From Gracilariopsis chorda (lineage: Eukaryota; Rhodophyta; Florideophyceae; Gracilariales; Gracilariaceae): a stretch of 64,000 bases of DNA. The DNA is taken from the NCBI GenBank assembly GCA_003194525.1, contig NBIV01000001.1, forward strand, positions 744,001 through 808,000, read 5' to 3'. A model generated the notes under the pieces. It searched no databases and had not been told where the DNA came from. It worked only from the letters and a program-made list of their open reading frames with translations. Positions within the stretch are counted from its first letter, which is position 1, and each line of letters starts with the position of its first letter. Positions 1-8,903 of this stretch are shown piece by piece. Position numbers and translations under genes: made by a program.

Positions 1-2552
1 CGTCCATTGGCAGCACCAGTCATACTGGGATTTGATTACTGCGACAGATTTGTCGACGCAATCAGGCCCCACCTCAGGCGTGTAGAACTTGACGACGGAT
101 CGTCGGTTCCGATTGTTCGCCGCCCGCTAAAGCGGTCCTCTCGGAAACAAGTTCCGCTCCCTGCTGCGCAGGAACCACCGCCCGCGTCCCGCGAGTCCAC
201 CAAGCTCCGCGTCGCTGCCTCGGTTTCTATACCGGCTGAGTCCCAAGTCTGGGTGCAGGTAAATTGCCGTCAACACGTTCTTCGGGTTATACAACCCCTC
301 GCCTTGTTGTACGAGAAATCCCAGCTGGCGCTGGCTAATGGAATTGTCTCCATTTCCCCGGATGTTCCTTTCCGGATATTGGTTGCCAACCTTGGCAAAC
401 ACCCCCAGTATCTGGTAAAACACCAAGTAATTGGGAGTGTAACCCCCCATCCTATGGGAATGCTGCCAACAAAGATGACAGCCGCCGATGTACTCGGAGT
501 TACCACCTCTTCTGAGGAGTTCGCCCCGCCGTCCGAAGACGTCAAGTTTAAGGAGGGGGAGGAAACCGCTACTTCAGCGTCGAAGATACCGAGTAACTCG
601 GAATTGCGAACCAAACCTGTTCCAAAGGACAATGCTCCATCGAGCAACGACCGGATTGATCCGGAAAAGGCACTTGAAGCGCTGGACTTCAGCCACGTGC
701 CAGAGTCGCACCGCGACAAACTCCGTACCATGTTACGGGAATTCACCACAATGTGGGATGGCTCGCTTGGCGAGATTAACGCAACGGAACACCGGATCGA
801 TTTAATCCCCGGTGCGCGACCGGTTGCACAACCCCCTTACAGGGCAGGTCCGAAAGCTCAGGAAGAGGAGCAGTCCCAAGTGGACAAGATGCTCCGCGCA
901 GGTGTGATTGAGCCCGCTCAATCACCCTGGGCATCCCCAGTTGTACTGGCTTTAAAGGCCGACGGAACCTGGAGGTTCTGTGTCGACTACCGCCGGCTCA
1001 ATGCCGTGGCTGTTAGGGACACGTAACCTATCCCTCGTATGGACGAGTGTATTGACTCCCTTGGAGACGCCACCGTGTTCACGGCCCTCGATGCCAATTG
1101 GGGATATTGGCAAGTACCTGTCAGACAGGAGGATCGCGACAAAACCGCATTCACCTGCCACGCAGGAACGTACCGCTTCAAGCGGATGCCATTTGGGTTA
1201 ACCAACGCCCCCGCCACCTTTCAGCGTGCAGTAGATATTCTATTGAACCGCTTTAAGTGGCGGAGTTGTCTGGTCTACCTTGATGATATTATCATCTTCT
1301 CCAACTCGTTGGACGACCATCTCACTCACGTCCGAGACGTGCTGACCGTACTCCGCGATGCGGGAATTACCCTCAAGTTGAGGAAATGCGATTTTTTCAC
1401 AGATACTGTGAAGTATCTGGGTCACATTATCCGTCCTGGACGGTTAGCGATCGAGAAAGCTCGAGTCAAATCCCTCGTTGAGGCGAAAGAACCACGTACT
1501 CAAACGGAACTGCGCTCCTTTCTGGGGCTGGTCACCGTCTATCGACGGTTTATCCCGAACTTTTCGGATACCGCGGCGCCCCTGAACGCGTTGTTGCGAA
1601 AGGGGAGCCCCCCAAAACTGGGAACATTTACGCCCGAGCAATCGGAAGCTTTTAACTCCTTGAAGGAGGCTGTCACATCAGCACCAATCCTACATCTCCC
1701 AAAACTTGGGTTGCCATACTCCGTAGATACGGACTCGAGCGACTACCAAGTCGAGTGTGCTCTTTTTCAAACCACCCCCGAGGGGAAACGACATTCAATT
1801 GGTTATTAATCGCGCTCGCTCAATGTTCATGAGCGGAACTACTCCGTATCGGAGAAAGAGTGCCTCGCCGTCGTATGGGCGATGACCACTTTGCGCCCCT
1901 ACCTTATGGGAGTTCACTTCACTGTGTACACGGATCATTCCCCATTGAGGTGGTTAATGAATATCTCCGACCCGTCGGGACGCCTCATGCGCTGGAGACT
2001 CCGCCTCGCAGAATATGACTTCCAAGTCATTTATAAGAAGGGAGCACAGAACACCCAAGCTGACGCCCTGTCGCGTTTACGCACAAGTGGGGAAGCACTC
2101 CCAACGGAGAATGATGAAGTCCCATGTTTCATGGCCATAGACCCGGATGATCCGGAATGTGCTGTCGAGGCTGGGCCAGAAAACTGGGACGAGGATGCTG
2201 ACTTTGACGAACTACTCGCATCGCGAGATGAATCTGAGAACCCGTTACCGGGAAACTTTGTACCGGTATCACCGGAAGAAATGATCCGAGAAAAATTCGG
2301 CGACCCGTTCTGTACGAGGATTCGTGCCCGTCTTAACGGTGGTGAAGATCTCCCTTTCGGGGTAATCGACAAAGGCTACCTCGTAAGGAAGGTCGAAGCC
2401 CGCCCACAGATTGTGGTACCTCATTCCCTGCAGCCGCGGGTGTTACATCTATCACACTACGCCCCCATTGGAGGTCACCCAGGTGGGAGGAAACTCTACC
2501 TAACCCTGCGAAGAAATTTCTGTTGGCCCGCCATGGCGGTGGATTGCTATGT
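1..2552 (+). pseudogene. pol: gypsy copy A Pol: protease C-terminus, reverse transcriptase, RNase H (broken)
   Basis: One reading frame runs from base 1 to about 2550. It begins in the C-terminal part of the protease region (PVILGFDYCDRF) and continues into reverse transcriptase. The RT catalytic motif YLDDI is near 1280 and the conserved FGLTNAP block is near 1195. RNase H follows (YTDHSPLRWL near 1930, then ADALSRL near 2065), and the frame then enters the zinc-binding N-terminus of integrase. Two premature stops interrupt it. TAA at 1024 sits where copy B has tyrosine (DTYPLPRMDE), and TAA at 1807 sits where copy B has tryptophan (GYWSRSL). These are point mutations rather than recoding sites. 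The frame is lost near 2550 by an apparent one-base deletion. Confidence 0.9.
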
Positions 2553-4562
2553 ACCGTGCGGTTTTGTAGCGAATGCACGAAGAATCGCGTCAAGCTCCGC
2601 AAAAATGCGAAGAAGATGAAACTATTCCCCGCAAGGGCGCCGCTCGAGTTTATCGCGATCGATATTCTCGGACCACTACTCACCACGAAACGTGGAAACA
2701 AATTTCTACTTGTCATTACCGACCGCTTTTCTAAGCTGGTACGGACTGTCTCTCTTCGGAGGATAACCGCTCTCACGGTAGCCCAGGCTCTGGTGACGCA
2801 CCAGATTTTCGGCTACGGTCCCCCTGTGGAGGTGCTCTCCGATAACTGGAAACAGTTCGTGAGCACGTTCTTCCAGGATGTTTGTCGCATCCTAGATGTC
2901 AAGAACTTGTTCACGACTACCTACCACCCCCAGTGTAATGGGCACGTTGAACGGTTTAACCGGACGTTACTCGTGGCGTTACGTTCCTACGTCGCAGACC
3001 ACCCAAAGAACTGGGACATGTACGCTGATGCGGTAACCTACGCATACAATACGCAGGTACACCGGACTACCGGAGTTTCGCCATTCGAGTTGGTTCTATC
3101 TAGAACACCCCCGCCTGTGGCGCTGGAACCCCAAGCTACCTTGGACAATTTCCCATCAGTGGGTATCTACTGGCAGCAATGGAAGCAATGGCTTTCCAAG
3201 CTGGTCCCCGCTGCGCGGAAGTCTATGGCACGGGCCCAAGCCGCTTACAAGCGGGATTTTGATGCTCGCTTGCGAGGGAAACCGTCCCCGATTCGGGCGA
3301 ATAACTACGTCTTCATTAGGAAGGAGTACTACAACCCGGAACGGGAGAAGCGCACTAAACTCTCGCCTGTGGCGGATGGACCATTCAAGGTCATCTCTGG
3401 AAACACCGACACTGTCGTGGTAGAGATGGGCGACACGCACGAACGGATTTCCCGTGATCTTGTTGTCCTTGCCCCTCCTCCCTCGTCAGTGGTAGTCCTG
3501 GATCCAGGCAACCCCGTTTCTACGGACTCTGCAACACCGGAACCATCCGGGAGTACTAGGCCTACGGTACTACCACACCCCAGCCGGTGACTCTCAGACC
3601 TACCGACCCTGTCGGACTCACCGGCTCAGCCGGGTAGTTCGGGCCTCTCAGCGCCCGCCCCTACCACGTCTGCCACACTGGCGCACATTTATACCCGCCA
3701 GGCGGGGAATTTTATCCCTTATCCCGCCGCTCCGTCTAAGGAGGGGGAGGAGAACACTCGTTTTCGAGGAACGATATCGCCGTCGCAACGGGAAACACAC
3801 CGTAACATACGGAACACGGACCGTGGAGCACGGAGTATGTCACGCGACACTAATCCCCCGTTCCCGGGCAGTGCTGTGCAACAGGAACCAGACGCGCAGG
3901 CCCTGCAAAAGCGGCAATTACACCGTTTGTCACCGGAAAACGAGAAGCCTCCCTCCAATAACGCAGCAGCGGAAATGCAATCGCCCGATCCATCCCCGGA
4001 GGCATCGCCACAAACGCGGGAAATATACCGTGCTACACGGGAAGTTGAAGCGCAACTACCGCACACCCCTGTCAGGGGAGGATCCCCGATAAGGGAGTAT
4101 GGTGACGATTGCCCCCAATCCCCTGGGCAGAGAGATGCATCGAAGCCGCCATTGGCGGAAGCCCCGGCGGAAGCGGTTCAATTAGGTCCAGCAAACCCGC
4201 GCCCCGCGGAGAAGACGCGCCCAGATACGCCAGCCTCACAGGGAAATACCCACACCCCTCTTGGGGAAAAAGGCAGCCAAGCCGCAGTCGAAGCTTCAGA
4301 CCCTGGCTCGCAAGCGCCGGAAACGCCTCCCGTCATTGACGGAATCGAAGCCCCCGCTGCGGGGAATAATTTGGGCCAACCCCCGGAACACTGCGGCGAA
4401 GAACCGAGGAACTCGGGAATAACGGGCGCCATCGCACGCTCGAAACCGGTCGTACCGGACGCTGCTCCTCCTCATGGAGATGGTGCACCGCGCTTAGCGG
4501 GAATTCCCCTGAAAAGGGTGTCATCGGCACCTGCCCGGAACCCCCCAAAAGGGGAATTTTGA
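2550..4562 (+). pseudogene. pol: gypsy copy A Pol: integrase plus long proline/glycine-rich linker (broken)
   Basis: After the frame change near 2550, the zinc-binding motif (CSECTKNRV) leads into an rve integrase core: ATDILGPL-like start near 2655, the second acidic residue in the VEVLSDNW block near 2830, and the NGHVERFNRTL block carrying the third acidic residue near 2940. The usual C-terminal GPFKV fold is near 3380. A TGA at 3588 interrupts the frame, which then continues open to 4560. The 3590-4562 part encodes low-complexity sequence rich in P, G, E and T without a recognised fold. Its DNA is packed with short hairpins (see the repeat entry). An exit to another frame occurs in a C6-A4-G4 homopolymer run at 4541-4554, a typical indel site. 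Confidence 0.85.
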
Positions 4563-4912
4563 CCAAAATACCGGTGTACCGGAGTTAGCCCCAGGCAACC
4601 CGTCAGTAACCGGGGGCAGCACGGCGTCGCCGGAACGTATGGTGCAGAGCGCTCGTGCACCTGGCAGGGAGGCGGAACGCTTACCAATCACCGTGTCGCA
4701 CGGGACCCCGCAGGGGATGTCGCAAACGCCATTCCCGCATGCGCGGCAAAGACCCCGCAAGCTCGCGGTTCATGAAGAAGACCGCACTCGCGGAGTTCAA
4801 GTCCCCCGCCGGTTGGCGGTTCGCCCGGCCTACCGTGAAGACGGGAACAACGACACCCCTCTGGGGAATGACTTGCCGGTGCAAACCGTGACGCCAAACA
4901 CCCTCTTGAGGG
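3603..4912 (+). repeat. dense array of short GC-rich hairpins with different stems
   Basis: At least eighteen perfect inverted repeats with 4-6 bp stems and 1-4 base loops occur here, nearly all starting CC and ending GG, often followed by GA or GAA. Verified examples are at 3603-3615, 3621-3633, 3694-3706, 3800-3812, 3815-3825, 4028-4040, 4066-4078, 4146-4158, 4197-4209, 4255-4266, 4330-4342, 4352-4364, 4404-4416, 4446-4458, 4571-4582, 4706-4716, 4856-4866 and 4901-4912. Stem sequences differ (CCGAC, CCGGCT, CCCGCC, CCGTA, CCGTG, CCGTCA and so on) while both arms still pair. The pattern lies mostly in the Pol linker and recurs in the LTR. Confidence 0.75.
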
Positions 4913-5268
4913 ATATTTTCCCGCATGAGCAGCGGCCACTAGGACAGTGCACGGCAACGCCGGAGACATCGCCGACAACCCGGATAGGGGGTAATATACC
5001 GCGCAGCGGGCAACCCTCGCAAGGGAATACAACCACCACCCGGCACGGCCGGCAGGTCTACGAACGAGAGTTTGTAGTAGACCGACTTGTCGGACACACC
5101 TGGGACCAGGATGGTATTCTACAATACCCCGTCCGCTGGCACGGGTATGACCCCAGTGCGGATAAGTGGGAGCCAATTGAACACCTCCCACGATCGCAGG
5201 TCGTGCGATACCACCGTCCTACGGGAACTGCAGCCCCAGCCACGCTGGTTTATGCCCAAGTCGGGTAA
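4552..5268 (+). pseudogene. pol: gypsy copy A Pol C-terminus: chromodomain
   Basis: The frame that is open from about 4552 ends in a chromodomain encoded at about 5060-5215. The recognisable core is REFVVDRLVGHTW, then YPVRWHGYDPSADKWEP, then IEHLPRSQVVRYH. The W-x-G-Y-x3-D-x-WEP signature and the C-terminal helix are typical of chromovirus integrase tails, which bind modified histones and direct insertion to chromatin. The upstream part (4552-5040) is again a low-complexity linker. In described chromoviruses the chromodomain follows the integrase closely. Here roughly 480 codons of linker separate them. TAA ends the frame at 5266-5268. Confidence 0.85.
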
Positions 5269-5512
5269 CGTTGCCGCGCGAACGGAGGGCGATAGGAAAG
5301 GATAACAAGGCAAGGTCCGTCCAAGACGGGGAACTAAAACGAGAATCACCGTTCTAAACTGGAAAGTTCATTCAAGGGAGCAGCTAGCTCCCCACAACAC
5401 TATACTACACTAGCTGGCTATGCGAGGAAAGAAGAACCAGAAACGGCGCACGCGCTTTTAGCACCCATTTTCGTCTGGGAACCCTCCGCGTCCGCGGTCG
5501 TTTTCCCGTCTT

Positions 5513-5522
5513 AGGGGGGGGA
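5513..5522 (+). promoter_or_regulatory. polypurine tract (plus-strand primer) of gypsy copy A
   Basis: An A-G8-A purine run ends two bases before a TG dinucleotide at 5525. A polypurine tract directly 5' of a TG start is the standard junction between the internal region and the 3' LTR, where plus-strand DNA synthesis is primed. It lies about 245 bases after the chromodomain stop, as expected. Confidence 0.7.
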
Positions 5523-5524
5523 TA

Positions 5525-6235
5525 TGTAGTGCAACGCCCTCAAGGAGGGATTCTTGGTACTTGAACGCTTTCCCGATATTATCGGTTGTGTAGTGTGTAT
5601 ATGAACTACGCCCCACTCTGGTGGATATGGACACGTGGGACACGGTTTTGGGTCAATTGGCGGTTGGCCACAGTAGTGGATGTTGCCACGAAATGTGGAG
5701 TATTTTAGTTAATATTACTTATTATTTTCACACCCATTTCTGGGAAGCTAGTACTTAGTGCGACGGCGCACTGCCGTCGCACCAGTAAACCTTCCCCAAC
5801 AAGGGACCCCAACCTGGGGAATTGGCTCTAGTTGTTGCCGCTTGCGCGCGTACTCTACTCCTCCTTGGAGGGATACGCTGTAAACCACGGGACATCTAAC
5901 CCCCTTGCACATCTAAAGGGTCCCATCACTGGGAGTATAATTATTCCAATTGCATTGGTGTTTCGTCCTGTATAGGGATATTGTTACCGGCATCGCCGTT
6001 CGTCCCCGTCGCTCTCGCGATTCACTTCGTCCTCTCTTCCTCCTCTTCGCCCTTCCTTTTTCCCCTTTTTAGGGTAGCACCTCCCGCTATCCGCGGCCCT
6101 CGTGTGCGCATCCGCTCACACCCCCCCACTTACGTGGAAACATACCTCTACTGAAGATCACACCCCGCTCACTCGGATACCGATTGTTCGCCTAAACCTC
6201 CCTGCGCAAGTCGCGACAGGTGTCCCTGGTCTTAC
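5525..6235 (+). repeat. probable 3' LTR of gypsy copy A
   Basis: The LTR is inferred to start at TGTAGTGCAACG (5525), immediately after the polypurine tract. A TATA-like stretch (GTGTATATGAA) is near 5590. Internal hairpins resemble those of the linker: 5573-5585, 5807-5819, 5860-5871 and 5922-5933, plus a 10-bp perfect stem at 5758-5767 with 5773-5782. The right end is uncertain: a CA terminus could be near 6120 or near 6235. The 5' LTR needed for comparison is outside the window. Confidence 0.5.
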
Positions 6236-8880
6236 AAACCGGCTTCGCCGTGACACCTCTGGGAGGGCTCTACCCAAATGGGTTCACCTCGTGAGAGGAA
6301 GATCCCGAACGTCTTTCGGTGTTTCTCACCTTTGGGGCATTGCACCACAATTTCAGCCAGTAGGCATGGGATGTCGTCATCGATAGCGACCTGGGTTTGA
6401 CCCAGTGTTTCTAAGCGTGACAATGCGTCAGCGTGAACGTTAGCGGAGCCTTTCTTATACTTCACCTGGAAGTCGAATTCGGAAAGGTGTAGTCGCCATC
6501 GCATCAAACGCCCGGAAGGATCCGTTATTGACATCAGCCATCTGAGGCACGAATGGTCCGTGTGGACGGTGAAGGATTCTCCTTGAAGGTAAGGTCGGAG
6601 GGTCGTTAGTGCCCAAACTACTGCAAGGCATTCCTTTTCTGAGACTGAGTAGTTGCGTTCCGCTGGTTGCAGCGACCTAGACCAGTAACCGATGGGTTTC
6701 CGTTCCCCAGTGGGGTACGTCTGAAAGAGGGCACACCCTACTTGATAATCACCGGAGTCAGTGTCGACCGAGTAAGGTAGATCTTGTTTTGGGAGAGCCA
6801 GTACTGGCGCCGATGTTAGCACGTCCTTAAGCGTTTCAAAGGCGTTCGTCTCGGCTTCCCCGAACTCTTCCAACCTAACCGGTTGGCCTTTCTTCAAGAG
6901 TGCGTTGAGAGGCGCCGATATATGCGAGTATGGCGGGACGAACCGTCGATAGACGTTACAGACTCCTAGGAATGATCGCAGTTGTGTCTGCGTGGTCGGC
7001 GGGATCATTTTGCGGATTGCCGCCGTGGCCACCTCGTCCATCTCCAGGCGACCTGGTTTGATCAGGTGTCCCAAATACTTGACCTTATCCGCAAACCATT
7101 CGCACTTCTTGAGCTTCAGGGTGATTCCTGCTTCCTGTAACTTCTTCAGAACCTCTTCTACGTCCACGAAATGTTCTTCCATGTTCTTACTAAAGATAAT
7201 AATATCGTCCAGATAGACGAGGCAAGTCCTCCACTTATACATCGATAGGATGATATCGATAGTACGTTGGAACGTGGCTGGGGCGTTGGTGAGTCCAAAA
7301 GGCATGCGATTAAAACGGTATAGACCGGCATGGCATACAAACGCAGTTTTGTCGCGATCTTCTTCCGCTATTGGCCCTTGCCAGTAACCCCAATTCGCGT
7401 CGAGCGTGGTGAAAACGGTGGCCTCACCAAGACTATCGATGCACTCATCCATCCTGGGGAGCGGGTAAGTATCCCGTACGGTAACAGCGTTTAGCTTCCG
7501 GTAGTCCACGCAGAAGCGTAACGAACCATCCGCCTTCGGAGCGAGGACCACTGGGGACGCCTAAGCCGATTGGGTGGGTTCTATTACCCCTTTTTCCAGC
7601 ATGGAGTCCACATGTTCCTGTTCGATCTGTCGAGTCCGCGGTCCAGCACGGTATGGATGCTGTGCAATGGGCCGGGTGCCTGGTAGAAGGTCGATATGGT
7701 GCTCGGTAGCGGTGATCTCACCTAACGTTCCGCTCCACATAGGAGAATACTTCCGTAGTAAACTACGTAGTCGTTTCCTATACTGTTCCGGAATGTGGGC
7801 CAGATCGATGTCGTCCACCAACGGAGCGTCAACTGTGGTCAGCCTGTTCGGGTTTTGCTCCATTGTATGACTGACAACTGGTGACCCAGATTCGCCATCA
7901 TTCTCTGCTTGCAGATCCTTGGCTGGTAGCTAGACTCCAAGTACCTCCGCCAACTTAACGTGGGTCGGTATTATTACCGTGGGATGTGGCAGCGCATTCC
8001 CAATGATTTGGTTCTTAAAAAGCCTCACCGGCGAGGTGCTAAAGTTGGAGACCAACATCCGAAGGGGTACGTCTGGCGTAACTTGAGCGACGCCGTTAGC
8101 GGCTTTCACTGCGTACATTTCGTCCACCTTAGAGATTGGCTCTATCATGACCAGCCCGTGTCGCTTTGTTACGGCCGTTATCCATGTCTGTGACTGCGAA
8201 GTTAACTCCACCTGCTTCACTACCCTAATATTAGGGGATACTCTGCCCTTAGCGGCGTTGTGTTGCGACGGTGGTGCCACCTGGCCCTTGGTTAACCTCG
8301 AATATCGGATAATCGGTACCGATGTGCCATCAACCATTTCGACCTCTCGAGTCCTGGGGCGAATAGCCTCTATGAATCTATCACAGTAATCACAGCCCAG
8401 AACCACTGGTACTGCAAGGTGCTCGCACACCACGAATTTCACAAGAACGACGTGATGTCCTAACCTGACGACCATCCGTATAGTTCCACTTACTGTTAAT
8501 CTGTCCCTACTTGCGTCGCGGATATCCGGTAGTGTCTCCTGAACAATTGTAGCCGTGTCCTCCGGGGATAACTACGATTTTCTGATGAAGTTCGGCCCAG
8601 CGCCGGTGTCCAATACGGCCAGTTTGCGCCATAGGAGAGTCTTAGTTGCGCCGATATCGGCATATACCTTATAATTTCGTTTCGCCATCACCAAGATGTC
8701 GTCGCTACGCCTCCCCGGGCAGACATATCGTCGCCATGGGCGGTGCAGTTCGCAGTCAAATTGCACATTCTCGCTCGTCGTTTGCGACTTCCTTTCTGGC
8801 CGCAGAAGTATCTTTGGCCTCCATTCCCGGGAGCGGGGACTGTCGCCTCCCCCGGCCGGCGTAGCGGGATCGACCTCCAC
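6232..8880 (-). pseudogene. pol: gypsy copy B Pol: protease, reverse transcriptase, RNase H (broken)
   Basis: A single frame carries the aspartic protease motif (LDTGAGPNFI, near 8590), the C-terminal protease region (PVVLGCDYCDRF), reverse transcriptase (FGLTNAP near 7290; YLDDIIIF near 7210) and RNase H (VHTDHSCLRWL near 6555; ADALSRL near 6420). Three nonsense codons interrupt it: 8572-8574, 7930-7932, and TAG at 7561-7563, where copy A has the conserved tryptophan of SPWASPVV. The 8880 start is a GTG and has no meaning, since Pol is made by frameshift from Gag. After RNase H the frame runs into about 45 unrelated codons and ends at 6232. Confidence 0.9.
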
Positions 8881-8903
8881 CGACCCCTCGAGGGCTCCCT
8901 CGT

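Larger units (their letters stand above)
1..6235 (+). mobile_element. Ty3/gypsy chromovirus copy A, 5' end outside the window, decayed
   Basis: Domain order is protease end, reverse transcriptase, RNase H, integrase, long linker, chromodomain, polypurine tract, probable 3' LTR. This order (integrase after RNase H) defines Ty3/gypsy, and the chromodomain defines a chromovirus. Gag, the protease active site and the 5' LTR lie left of the window. The coding part has in-frame stops at 1024, 1807 and 3588 and frame changes near 2550 and 4550, so this copy cannot make Pol. The right end is uncertain: 6235 is the last plausible LTR terminus before sequence of the opposite-strand element begins. Without the 5' LTR in the window the boundary cannot be fixed. 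Confidence 0.85.

Noticed and set aside
2540-2560. Programmed frameshift inside Pol of copy A
   Set aside because: There is no slippery heptamer, and the position is inside the integrase zinc finger. A one-base deletion in a decayed element is simpler.
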